Source: SIG440 sp045586925
GTDB lineage: Bacteria; Bacillota; Clostridia; Monoglobales; Monoglobaceae
NCBI GenBank assembly: GCA_045586925.1
Contig: JAZNBG010000019.1
Coordinates: forward strand, 1-64,000
Length of the DNA stretch: 64,000 nt
Direction: 5' to 3'
Shown here: positions 43,049 through 50,800 of the stretch, piece after piece
Position numbering within the stretch: position 1 is the first letter of the stretch
Layout: the number at the start of each line of letters is the position of its first letter
Notes under the pieces: generated by a model
Database searches by the model: none
What the model saw: the letters and a program-made list of their open reading frames with translations, nothing else
Told to the model about the DNA's origin: nothing
Translations under genes and position numbers: made by a program

Positions 43049-43681
43049 TTATATTTGGATAATATTTTCAAGAATATATTTTTCGATATCGGCTGCTATT
43101 TCGTCCATAGACCGCTCGCCGTCTATAATCCTAACTGTTTCGCAATTCTTCATTTTTTCAAATGCCGCAAAGTACGCGTCACGCACCTTGGTCAGCTTTT
43201 CTTCTGTTTCGTAAATTTCCACTGTGTCTCGATTTGCAAGAATTCTTTCCATTGCAGTTTTGGGAGTTATATCGATAAAGATTGTGCAATCCGGCCGCAA
43301 TGTATCTGCACAAAGACTATTAGCATCAACCACCCATTCCGATGGAACCTCGGTGCTTTGATATGCGTATGATGAAAAATAATATCTGTCGCATATTACG
43401 GTTTCGCCATTTTCAAGGCTTTTTAAAACACCGTCGTCCTCATTTGTAATGTGATCAAGACGGTCAGCCACAAAAAGTGCCGCCGTCACTTTGGAGTCTG
43501 CCTTTATTTTGCCTGACAAAATATCGTGAAGCACTTTGCCTACCATACCATAGGTCGGTTCTAACGTCAGACGTGATTTAACCCCTTTTGCCATAAGGCT
43601 TTCAGAAAGTTTTTTCATCTGAGTTGACTTGCCACTGCCGTCAATACCTTCAAATACTATGAATTTCCCTCTGTTTTTCAT
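43049..43681 (-). CDS. tmk: Thymidylate kinase
   Basis: A 210-residue dTMP kinase. The P-loop is FEGIDGSGKSTQ, followed by LEPTYG and the DRYYFSSYAYQ segment. It ends 47 nt before the purine promoter. The 199-nt gap to the plus-strand Cys-rich genes (43682-43880) has a TATAAT at 43793-43798 but no convincing -35 box. Confidence 0.97.
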   Translation of the reverse strand: MKNRGKFIVFEGIDGSGKSTQMKKLSESLMAKGVKSRLTLEPTYGMVGKVLHDILSGKIKADSKVTAALFVADRLDHITNEDDGVLKSLENGETVICDRYYFSSYAYQSTEVPSEWVVDANSLCADTLRPDCTIFIDITPKTAMERILANRDTVEIYETEEKLTKVRDAYFAAFEKMKNCETVRIIDGERSMDEIAADIEKYILENIIQI

Positions 43682-43880
43682 TGTTTATGCCCCTTTAAAT
43701 TTTATGTTTATATTTTACTTTATCCTAAAGTATAAGTCAAGTTTTTTAAAAATTTTATCTGTGGACAAATCACACATAGTGCCCCTTTGCCGTATAATAC
43801 AGTGTAACCAAAAAACAAACAGCAAGCCAAAAAGCACAAAAGGTATTAAGATTAATTTCTTTTTCAGGAGGTGTGAATGT

Positions 43881-44024
43881 ATGGGATGCTTTGGAGGTTC
43901 AAATAATTCCTGTCTGTGGATTATTTTGATTCTTATTCTGGTGTGTTGCTGCGGTTGTGGCGACAACAACAGCTGTGGTTGCGGCAATGTTTTAAGCCGT
44001 AGTAATGACTGCTGCTGCGATTAA
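43881..44024 (+). CDS. Small Cys-rich membrane protein, copy 1
   Basis: A 47-residue protein with one hydrophobic helix (CLWIILILILV, residues 11-21) directly followed by CCCGCGDNNSCGCG and a CCCD end; 11 of 47 residues are cysteine. AGGAGG precedes the ATG. A close copy follows 36 nt downstream with the same SCLWIILILILVCCCGCG core. No known family is assigned. It may be a spore-, envelope- or metal-related peptide by analogy with other tiny Cys/Gly-rich Firmicutes proteins; this is inference. Confidence 0.78.
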   Translation: MGCFGGSNNSCLWIILILILVCCCGCGDNNSCGCGNVLSRSNDCCCD

Positions 44025-44060
44025 GCAAAACATATAACTTTTTGAAAGGGGGTGCAACGT

Positions 44061-44183
44061 ATGTGCTTTGGTAACGACAATAGCTGTCTTTGGATTATTT
44101 TAATCCTTATCCTCGTTTGCTGCTGCGGTTGTGGCAACAACGGCTCAACATTCGGCAACAACAACTGCGGTTGCGGCTGCTAA
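44061..44183 (+). CDS. Small Cys-rich membrane protein, copy 2
   Basis: A 40-residue paralogue of the preceding gene: NSCLWIILILILVCCCGCG is shared, followed by a Gly/Asn-rich stretch and NNNCGCGC. AAAGGGGG lies 9 nt before the ATG. The conserved hydrophobic-CCCGCG core with divergent tails suggests both are translated and selected. A terminator at 44201-44227 closes the pair. Confidence 0.78.
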   Translation: MCFGNDNSCLWIILILILVCCCGCGNNGSTFGNNNCGCGC

Positions 44184-44200
44184 AAGATGCATATGTTAAA

Positions 44201-44227
44201 AGTCGGCGATACTTCGTCGGCTTTTTC
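44201..44227 (+). terminator. Terminator of the Cys-rich gene pair
   Basis: AGTCGGCGA pairs with TCGTCGGCT (two G-U pairs) around TACT, followed by TTTTTC. Confidence 0.7.
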
Positions 44228-44750
44228 ATTTTACTTTTTTTATATGTTTGAAGGTTTCCTTTTCGCCCTTTTCGGCAAGCATAACAAGCCACTCTTCTAA
44301 AAGGTCTGAGGTCTCGGGATGAATGCTGCGCCTAGGCTTTCCACGCATAAAATATTCGATAGGATGATTGCTTGTATAATTTTTGCCCTGATAAATCTTG
44401 CTTGCCGCAACTCTGTCGCAAAACATTTCCTTTACAAAACGGATGGGCATTTTAACAGGTGAAACCTGCTTGGTTTGGGGGTTATAATCTGTCCAGTATT
44501 CAAAGTGATGTTTGTTTCTGCCCTTGTGATGCATCCACGCAAGGGAATGCCCAAATGTAGCACGCTCCTCTTCATTGGGGCTGCGTGTACCAAGAAAGAA
44601 CTTAACGCCCGGAATAAATTCTGTTGGCGAAAACTTTGATAAATCGTGCAACAGTCCACGTATTGGGATACCCACACGGCAACAATGAACAAAAACCTTG
44701 TGCCGATGACGTACAACGGTTGATAGGTGACCAAAAAAGTTTTTTAGCAT
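44226..44750 (-). CDS. DUF5662 family protein
   Basis: A 174-residue protein of the DUF5662 type. It has a run of conserved histidines and aspartates (VRHRHKVFVHC, GLLHDLSKFSPTEF, AWMHHKGRNKHHFEYW) that resemble an HD-type metal site, and a C-terminal HIKKVK tail. Function is unknown; a metal-dependent hydrolase is a reasonable guess only. It converges on the Cys-rich pair and overlaps the tail of their terminator by 2 nt. Confidence 0.8.
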   Translation of the reverse strand: MLKNFFGHLSTVVRHRHKVFVHCCRVGIPIRGLLHDLSKFSPTEFIPGVKFFLGTRSPNEEERATFGHSLAWMHHKGRNKHHFEYWTDYNPQTKQVSPVKMPIRFVKEMFCDRVAASKIYQGKNYTSNHPIEYFMRGKPRRSIHPETSDLLEEWLVMLAEKGEKETFKHIKKVK

Positions 44751-44845
44751 CCTGCCCCACTCTCCTTTTAACGAAATTTCACAATAAAATTATAGTATCA
44801 TAAATAAACAAAAAATGCAAATATTTTTAAACGACACGAAAACCG

Positions 44846-44873
44846 TTGACAAATGTTTTTTATCATGTATAAT
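44846..44873 (+). promoter_or_regulatory. Promoter of a small RNA candidate
   Basis: TTGACA (44846-44851) and TATAAT (44868-44873), both perfect consensus, with a 16-nt spacer. No gene follows. Confidence 0.8.
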
Positions 44874-44879
44874 AACAAT

Positions 44880-44963
44880 AGAAAAAGGCAAGACCTCAAA
44901 CGGTTATGCCAAATAAATATCGTTCATAAAAAAATAACGCACTACTTGGCGTTATTTTTTTAT
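44880..44963 (+). ncRNA. Candidate small RNA, about 85 nt
   Basis: Lies between a consensus promoter (44846-44873) and a perfect 15-bp terminator hairpin (44926-44940 with 44949-44963, T-run in the 3' arm). GGCA and TGCC can close a stem over 44887-44910. The only start codon heads a 7-codon frame without a ribosome site, so it is likely non-coding. Its family is not recognised. Confidence 0.6.
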
Positions 44964-45011
44964 GATTAATGCTAAAAGCATCAGAATAATTATAAGTGAA
45001 ATAAAATTATT

Positions 45012-45040
45012 ATTGTTTTTTTGTAATCCTGTTTTATAAT
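45012..45040 (+). promoter_or_regulatory. Promoter of the structured RNA candidate
   Basis: TATAAT (45035-45040) with TTGTTT (45013-45018) 16 nt upstream, 6 nt before the RNA closing helix begins. Confidence 0.55.
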
Positions 45041-45046
45041 ACTTTT

Positions 45047-45248
45047 GCTACATAAATTGAATATATTATAAGTTGTTTGTAAGGGATAGTATATCCTTTT
45101 TTGCATAATATAACATCAAAGAGTTTTGTAAAAACGCAAGCTCACTTGATGTTAGAGTATGCAAAATATTCTATATTCAATTTGTGTAGCAGCAAATCGA
45201 GGCTTGCGTTTTTCGTGCGGCAGCTTCGGTTGCCGCACTTTTTATTTA
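45047..45248 (+). ncRNA. Candidate structured RNA of about 200 nt, family unidentified
   Basis: The ends are tied by a 19-bp helix (45047-45065 with 45172-45190, one G-U). Inside are an 8-bp hairpin around GGGATA-GTA-TATCC (45081-45099), a 9-bp helix (45099-45107 with 45158-45166) and an 8-bp helix AACATCAA/TTGATGTT (45112-45119 with 45146-45153). The apical loop AAAAACGCAAGC (45130-45141) pairs perfectly with GCTTGCGTTTTT (45202-45213), making a 12-bp pseudoknot. A terminator GTGCGGCA/TGCCGCAC plus T-run ends it (45215-45248). Size and pseudoknot recall the raiA RNA class; 6S RNA is a less likely alternative. Confidence 0.7.
45215..45248 (+). terminator. Terminator of the structured RNA
   Basis: GTGCGGCA (45215-45222) with TGCCGCAC (45231-45238), then CTTTTTATTTAT wait-free T-rich tail. 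It lies 17 nt before the small ORF at 45265. Confidence 0.8.
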
Positions 45249-45264
45249 TGAAAGGAAACAGACA

Positions 45265-45435
45265 ATGCCTAACTACAAACCACTTTATGAACAGCTTTTT
45301 GATGCAATTGAAATTCTGAGAAAGGCACAGATCAATACCGCAGATACCTGCTGCGAGGAACTAAAAAAGGAACGAAACGAAAAATTAAGGGCTTGCCCAT
45401 TATCAGCAAACCCTCAGTCTGTTGTTGAACCTTAA
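45265..45435 (+). CDS. Small helical protein, 56 aa, function unknown
   Basis: MPNYKPLYEQLFDAIE opens a short, mostly helical, charged protein with a CCEELKKERNEKL stretch. GAAAGGAAA lies 6-8 nt before the ATG. Similar small MPxYKxLY-type proteins recur in Clostridia genomes from memory, but no function is known to me. It lies 17 nt after the terminator of the structured RNA, so read-through could link the two. Confidence 0.6.
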   Translation: MPNYKPLYEQLFDAIEILRKAQINTADTCCEELKKERNEKLRACPLSANPQSVVEP

Positions 45436-45509
45436 GCTGCTTGCAGCAGCTTATCCGACGGCTAATGCCGCCCCTTTCCCTCAAGCCAATGATGATTAAT
45501 TCATATTTT

Positions 45510-45626
45510 ACAATCCCTCAGTCACTTCGTGACAGCTCCCTTTACACAAGGGCGCCATAAAACCGCATCATAAAGCCTTCCCTGTGTAAGGGAAGGTGTC
45601 ACACGAAAGTGTGACGGAAGGGTTGT
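45510..45626. repeat. MITE-like imperfect palindrome downstream of glgP
   Basis: Left half starts ACAATCCCTCAGTCAC and includes CTCCCTTTACACAAGGG; the right half starts CCCTGTGTAAGGGAAGG and ends GACGGAAGGGTTGT. The halves pair over their whole length with small bulges. The rest of the 45436-45714 gap shows no gene. Confidence 0.7.
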
Positions 45627-45714
45627 CTTTAAAAATTACTGTTTACTCAAAAGGGAAGGCTTTTCACAAACATATTCTTTACAAAAATTCAGCTATCTTA
45701 TAACGCTTTATTCT

Positions 45715-48171
45715 CTAAATTTTTTCAAGTCCCCAAATGTTGTTATTGTAGTCCATAATCGACCTGTCACTTGAGAAATATCCCGCCTTTGAAACATTGA
45801 TAATCGCCTTTTTATTCCAGATGTCAGGTGTCTGGAAGTCTTTTGCCATACGATGACCTGCATCAAGATATGATTCAAAGTCACGCAGCAGCAAATACGG
45901 GTCGGCAAAGCCGTGACCGAACACCAAACTATGATAAAGTTCCTGAAACAGGTTCTGGTTATCAGGAGTAAAGGTTCCGTCAATAAAGCTGTCTACAATT
46001 CCTTTTATTACCATATTCTGCGAATATACCTCTGCGCTGCCCGAATGTCCTGATGCATAGATGTTTAAAACCTCCTGAGATGTAAGGCCAAAGATATAAA
46101 TATTATCAAGGCCTACACGCTCGGCAATCTCAACATTTGCTCCGTCTAAAGTTCCAATTGTCAAAGCACCATTGAGCATCAGTTTCATATTACCTGTGCC
46201 CGACGCCTCCTTGCTGGCAGTTGAAATCTGTTCGCTGAGATTAGCTGCGGCAACAATCTTTTCGGCAATGGAAACGCTGTAATTTTCTATAAACACAACC
46301 TTGAGTATATCGCGTGTTCTGGGGTCGCTGTTTACTACATTTGCAATATTGTTAATCAGCTTTATAATCAACTTTGCCGTATGATAGCCCGGAGCCGCCT
46401 TTGCCCCAAATATAAAGGTTTCGGGAAGCATACTTGCCTGCGACGGATTTTCGGTTATCATTTTATAACGATAGATGATATGCATTGCCTTCATAAGCTG
46501 ACGCTTATATTCGTGAAGTCTTTTTATTTGCACATCAAAGAGAGAATTGGGGTCAACCACAATTCCGTTGTGTTCCTTGATGTATTCTGCCAGTTTTAAC
46601 TTGTTTTCCTGCTTGATTTCAGCAAATTTTTCACGAAAGGCACTGTCTTCTGCAAACTTTTCAAGTTTTTCAAGATTTTCGGCATTCTTTATCCAGCCGT
46701 CCCCGATTGATTCGGTAATAAGCCTTGCAAGACGGGGGTTTGCCTTAAGCAGCCAACGTCTGGGAGTTACACCGTTGGTAACATTCTTGAATTTTTCAGG
46801 GGATAGTATGTGATAATCCCTGAAGGTTTCGTTCTTTAAAATATCGGTGTGAAGCGCCGCAACGCCGTTGATACTATGGCAAGCAGTAAGACAAAGATTT
46901 GCCATATTTACATTGCCACCGGAGATTACCGCCATATATTCAATCTTGCCAATGTCGTTGCCAAATCTTGAATGGAGATTTTCACGCTGTCTGCGGTCAA
47001 TTTCCTTAATAATCATAGCAACACGTGGCAGCAGACTTTCAACCATTGACATAGGCCATTTTTCAAGAGCCTCGGTCATAATTGTGTGGTTGGTATAAGC
47101 GAAAAGTCTTTGAGTGATATCCCACGCCTCGTCCCAGCCAAAGCCTTCTTCATCCATAAGAATACGCATAAGCTCGGGGATTGCGATTGTGGGGTGTGTG
47201 TCATTAATATGAATCTGCACGTACTTTGGCAGTTCATACAGACTGTGTCCGCGGCGTTTCTGCTTTGACAAAATCCACTGAATTGTTGCAGATACAAAGA
47301 AGTACTGCTGTTTAAGTCTTAAAAGTTTTCCCTCATAATGATTATCCTCGGGGTAGAGAATTTGTGAAACGACCTCGGCAAGTTCCTTATCTTTAACCGC
47401 CATTGCATAATCGCCCCGGTTAAATTCGGTCATATTGATAATCTGTGGCGACCGTGCCTTCCATAGTCTTAATGTGTTTACGAGTTTTGAGTTATAACCC
47501 GAAATAGGCATATCATAAGGTTCCGCAATAACCGTGTTATAGCCTGTGTGACGGAATTTCATTCTGCCGTCCTCAAAATATTCCTCAATTTGCCCGTTGT
47601 AATGCACCTCAACGCTATCCTCGGGACGCTCAATTTCCCACACATTACCGTCCTCAAGCCAGGGGTCGGGCATTTCAATCTGATATCCGTCAACTATTTT
47701 TTGTTTAAACAAACCATATTCATAGCGGATACCACAGCCAAAGGCAGGAAGTTCCAATGTTGAAAGAGAGTCTAAAAAGCACGCCGCAAGCCTGCCAAGA
47801 CCACCGTTGCCAAGGCCTGCATCGTATTCTACATCCTCAACCTCCGACAAGTCTATACCCATTTCCGAAAGAGCCTCACGGTAGATATCGGTTTGCATAA
47901 TATTCATCATATTGTTGCCTAGTGCTCTACCCATAAGGAATTCAAAGGAGAGATAATAAAGCTCCTTTTTGTGGCCGTTTTCAAGAATTTCCCTTGATTT
48001 TGCCCATTCCTCCATAATTTCGTCACGAACGGTAAATGCACACGCCTTGTATATCTGGTCAGGGGTTGCGTTTTCTACAGTTTTGCCATAGTATCTGCGC
48101 AGCTTGCCTGAAATAGTGCTTTTTATCTTTTCTTTAAGTGCCTTTGCTTCTGTCTTTTTCATATTTGCCAT
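45715..48171 (-). CDS. glgP: Glycogen phosphorylase
   Basis: An 818-residue GT35 enzyme releasing glucose 1-phosphate from glycogen. The PLP-binding region ASKEASGTGNMKLMLNGA and the LGNGGLGRLAACFLDS and IHINDTHP blocks are intact. It is the last gene of the glycogen operon, 31 nt after glgA. The N-terminus lacks the regulatory phosphorylation segment of animal enzymes, as in other bacteria. Confidence 0.97.
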   Translation of the reverse strand: MANMKKTEAKALKEKIKSTISGKLRRYYGKTVENATPDQIYKACAFTVRDEIMEEWAKSREILENGHKKELYYLSFEFLMGRALGNNMMNIMQTDIYREALSEMGIDLSEVEDVEYDAGLGNGGLGRLAACFLDSLSTLELPAFGCGIRYEYGLFKQKIVDGYQIEMPDPWLEDGNVWEIERPEDSVEVHYNGQIEEYFEDGRMKFRHTGYNTVIAEPYDMPISGYNSKLVNTLRLWKARSPQIINMTEFNRGDYAMAVKDKELAEVVSQILYPEDNHYEGKLLRLKQQYFFVSATIQWILSKQKRRGHSLYELPKYVQIHINDTHPTIAIPELMRILMDEEGFGWDEAWDITQRLFAYTNHTIMTEALEKWPMSMVESLLPRVAMIIKEIDRRQRENLHSRFGNDIGKIEYMAVISGGNVNMANLCLTACHSINGVAALHTDILKNETFRDYHILSPEKFKNVTNGVTPRRWLLKANPRLARLITESIGDGWIKNAENLEKLEKFAEDSAFREKFAEIKQENKLKLAEYIKEHNGIVVDPNSLFDVQIKRLHEYKRQLMKAMHIIYRYKMITENPSQASMLPETFIFGAKAAPGYHTAKLIIKLINNIANVVNSDPRTRDILKVVFIENYSVSIAEKIVAAANLSEQISTASKEASGTGNMKLMLNGALTIGTLDGANVEIAERVGLDNIYIFGLTSQEVLNIYASGHSGSAEVYSQNMVIKGIVDSFIDGTFTPDNQNLFQELYHSLVFGHGFADPYLLLRDFESYLDAGHRMAKDFQTPDIWNKKAIINVSKAGYFSSDRSIMDYNNNIWGLEKI

Positions 48172-48202
48172 TTTATGTTTTTTCCTCCAAATTTCTTGCT
48201 GT

Positions 48203-49636
48203 TTATATGTGTATCAAATTGCTGTAAATCTTCAGATATTCCTTTGCGGACTCCGTCCAGGAGAAATCCTCCTTCATTGCCCTTTGACACAATTTTTTCC
48301 ACACCGTTTTATCAGCAAAAAAGCTGATTGCACGCCGTATAGTAAATGTCATATCATGAGCATCGGGGGCATAAAAGCTAAAGCCGTTGCCCTCGCCCGT
48401 AAATTCATTGTAAGACATTATGGTATCTTTAAGTCCGCCTGTTTCACGAACAACAGGGATTGTTCCGTAGCTGAGCGCAATAAGCTGTCCAAGGCCACAG
48501 GGTTCAAACAACGATGGCATCAAAAACAAATCCGACGCCGCATAAATGCGGTGTGCCATTTCGTTGCTGAAGGTAATATTTGCCGACACCTTGTCGGGAT
48601 TGCACCACGCGTGGTGACGGAACATTTCCTCGTACTTTTCCTCGCCTGTGCCAAGAATAACAAACTGCATATCAAGCTGCAAAAGCTCGCCCATTGCATC
48701 AGCAATAATATCAAGCCCTTTTTGGTCAACCAATCTCGAAACTAAACCAATCATAACCTTTTCGCCGTCAACCGGAAGTCCAAGCTGTTCCTGAAGTGCC
48801 ATTTTGTTTTTCTTTTTTCCCTCAACAACATCCCTGATTCCGTAATTGCATACAATGTTTTTGTCGGTTTTGGGGTTGTATTCCTTATAATCAATACCGT
48901 TTAAAATTCCATAAAGAGAATTTGACCGTGCAGACAGCAAGCCGTCAAGTCGTTCTCCGCCTGTATGAGTTTTAATCTCCTGTGCATAGGTTGGACTCAC
49001 TGTTGTCACCACGTTAGAATATACAATTCCCGCCTTCATCAGATTGGCACAACCGTGGAATTCAAGCTTGTCGTCTGTAAAATATTCATCACCAAGTGAC
49101 AGAAAATCCTTAACCGCATCAATCGAATAAATTCCCTGATACTTGAGATTGTGAATTGTAAACACTGTTTTTATATCTTTATAAAAATCATTCTGTTTGT
49201 AGTATGCCGCAAGCATAACAGGAACCGCTCCCGTCTGCCAGTCGTTGCAATGGATTATGTCAGGTTTAAAATCAACTTTTGGCAGGATTTCAAGAGCCGC
49301 CTTGTCAAAGAAGCTGAACCTTTCCAAGTCATCCCATTTATAAAGACATTTTTCGCCGAAATAATATTCGTTGTCTATAAAATAATAGGTTACTCCTTCT
49401 CTTTTAATCGAAAAAACGCCGCAGTATTTATTGCGCCAGCCCACAGGAACATAGGTGTAAAGCTCAAAACTCATTTCAGAAACAAATTTGTCTGCTATGA
49501 GTCCGTATTTGGGGAGCATAACCCTAACATCATTCCCTTGCGCCGCAAGGTTTTGGGGAAGCGCACCCAAAACGTCACCCAAGCCACCCGACTTGGCAAA
49601 AGGTGCAACCTCAGAGGATAGCATCAGTATATTCAA
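48203..49636 (-). CDS. glgA: Glycogen synthase
   Basis: A 477-residue GT5 glucosyltransferase extending alpha-1,4-glucan from ADP-glucose. The N-terminal KSGGLGDVLGALP binds ADP-glucose, and the C-terminal LMPSLFEPCGLGQL segment is conserved. It follows glgD by 18 nt. Confidence 0.98.
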   Translation of the reverse strand: MNILMLSSEVAPFAKSGGLGDVLGALPQNLAAQGNDVRVMLPKYGLIADKFVSEMSFELYTYVPVGWRNKYCGVFSIKREGVTYYFIDNEYYFGEKCLYKWDDLERFSFFDKAALEILPKVDFKPDIIHCNDWQTGAVPVMLAAYYKQNDFYKDIKTVFTIHNLKYQGIYSIDAVKDFLSLGDEYFTDDKLEFHGCANLMKAGIVYSNVVTTVSPTYAQEIKTHTGGERLDGLLSARSNSLYGILNGIDYKEYNPKTDKNIVCNYGIRDVVEGKKKNKMALQEQLGLPVDGEKVMIGLVSRLVDQKGLDIIADAMGELLQLDMQFVILGTGEEKYEEMFRHHAWCNPDKVSANITFSNEMAHRIYAASDLFLMPSLFEPCGLGQLIALSYGTIPVVRETGGLKDTIMSYNEFTGEGNGFSFYAPDAHDMTFTIRRAISFFADKTVWKKLCQRAMKEDFSWTESAKEYLKIYSNLIHI

Positions 49637-49654
49637 AACACCCTCTCCTTTCTG

Positions 49655-50788
49655 TCAAACAACTGTACGTTTTCCGATAACCAGCGGATAGGTGCTTTGC
49701 CCCATCAGCTTTTTGCCGTTGCAAAGAATAACCTCTTTGTCGAAAATTGCATTTTCAACGGTGCAGTTGTCCATTATCTGCGATTTTTGCATTATGATTG
49801 AGTTCTTAACCACCGAACCCTTGCCGATTTTTACACCACGGAAAATGATACAGTTTTCAACAGTTCCTTCGATAACACAACCATCGGCAATTACCGAATT
49901 CTTTACCTCTGCACCCTTGCCGTATTTTGTAGGAACGCTGTCCTTACCTTTGGTATAAATACTCTTTCCGTCTCCAGTGCCAAACAGTTCGGCACGAACA
50001 TTAGGATCAAGCAGTTCAATATTAAAACGATAAAATGAATCAATGCTGTCAATCTTATTTTTGTAGCCATCAAAACGATAGGCATAAATTTTGCATTTGT
50101 CTACATTTGCCAGCAGAATGTTTTTTGATATCAAATGCTCGTCGTGAGCCATACAATCTTCAATCATTTCGATAAGAAGGCTCTTTTTAATAAAGAACAT
50201 ATGCATATACGAGCAGTCCGTCTTCTGTCGTTTGGGGTAAACCTGAATGTCCGTCACTCTGCCGTCTTCCTCAATATCAAAAAGAATGTGCTTTTCAAGT
50301 TCTTTTTCGCTGAGATTTGGCGCCATTGTATATACAACTGTTATATCGGCGTCCTTTTGAAAATGGAACTCCATTACCTTTTCAAGATCAATATTGCAGA
50401 TTGTATTGCAATCAGAAAGCATAACATATTCCTGACGGCTTCTTCGCAGATATCTCATTGCACCGTTTAAATAGTCAATGCCGCCCATAATTCTGCCGCC
50501 CGTTTCCTGATTTTCAGGAGGAGGCAAAATAAAAAGTCCTGTTTCCTTTCGTGACAAATCCCACGCTCTGCCACTGCCTACGTGGTCAACAAGCGACTGA
50601 TTTTTGTAGCCCGTGGCAAGACCCACGTTTACAATACCCGAATTTACCATATTTGACAGCATAAAGTCAATTATTCTGTATCTTCCGCCCACGGGAACTG
50701 CCGCAAGAGAACGTACACTCAGCAGCTCGCCTAAGTTAACCTCAGAATTCTCCGAGAAAATCAAGCCTAATGCATTATTATTTTCCAT
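49655..50788 (-). CDS. glgD: Glucose-1-phosphate adenylyltransferase, GlgD subunit
   Basis: A 377-residue GlgC paralogue. The N-terminus (ALGLIFSENSEVNLGELLSVRSLAAVPVGGRYRIIDF) lacks the glycine-rich GGxGxRL loop of GlgC, marking it as the GlgD partner that in Firmicutes forms a heterotetramer with GlgC and raises its activity. A left-handed beta-helix C-terminus is present (KIGKGSVVKNSIIMQ). It lies 12 nt after glgC. Confidence 0.95.
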   Translation of the reverse strand: MENNNALGLIFSENSEVNLGELLSVRSLAAVPVGGRYRIIDFMLSNMVNSGIVNVGLATGYKNQSLVDHVGSGRAWDLSRKETGLFILPPPENQETGGRIMGGIDYLNGAMRYLRRSRQEYVMLSDCNTICNIDLEKVMEFHFQKDADITVVYTMAPNLSEKELEKHILFDIEEDGRVTDIQVYPKRQKTDCSYMHMFFIKKSLLIEMIEDCMAHDEHLISKNILLANVDKCKIYAYRFDGYKNKIDSIDSFYRFNIELLDPNVRAELFGTGDGKSIYTKGKDSVPTKYGKGAEVKNSVIADGCVIEGTVENCIIFRGVKIGKGSVVKNSIIMQKSQIMDNCTVENAIFDKEVILCNGKKLMGQSTYPLVIGKRTVV

Positions 50789-50800
50789 AATTATTCACCC

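Noticed and set aside
43715..43987. 90-codon frame opposite the first Cys-rich gene
   Set aside because: Antisense shadow; the plus-strand frame has a ribosome site and a conserved paralogue.
44908..44931. Seven-codon leader peptide in the small RNA
   Set aside because: No ribosome site before the ATG; more likely chance within a non-coding RNA.
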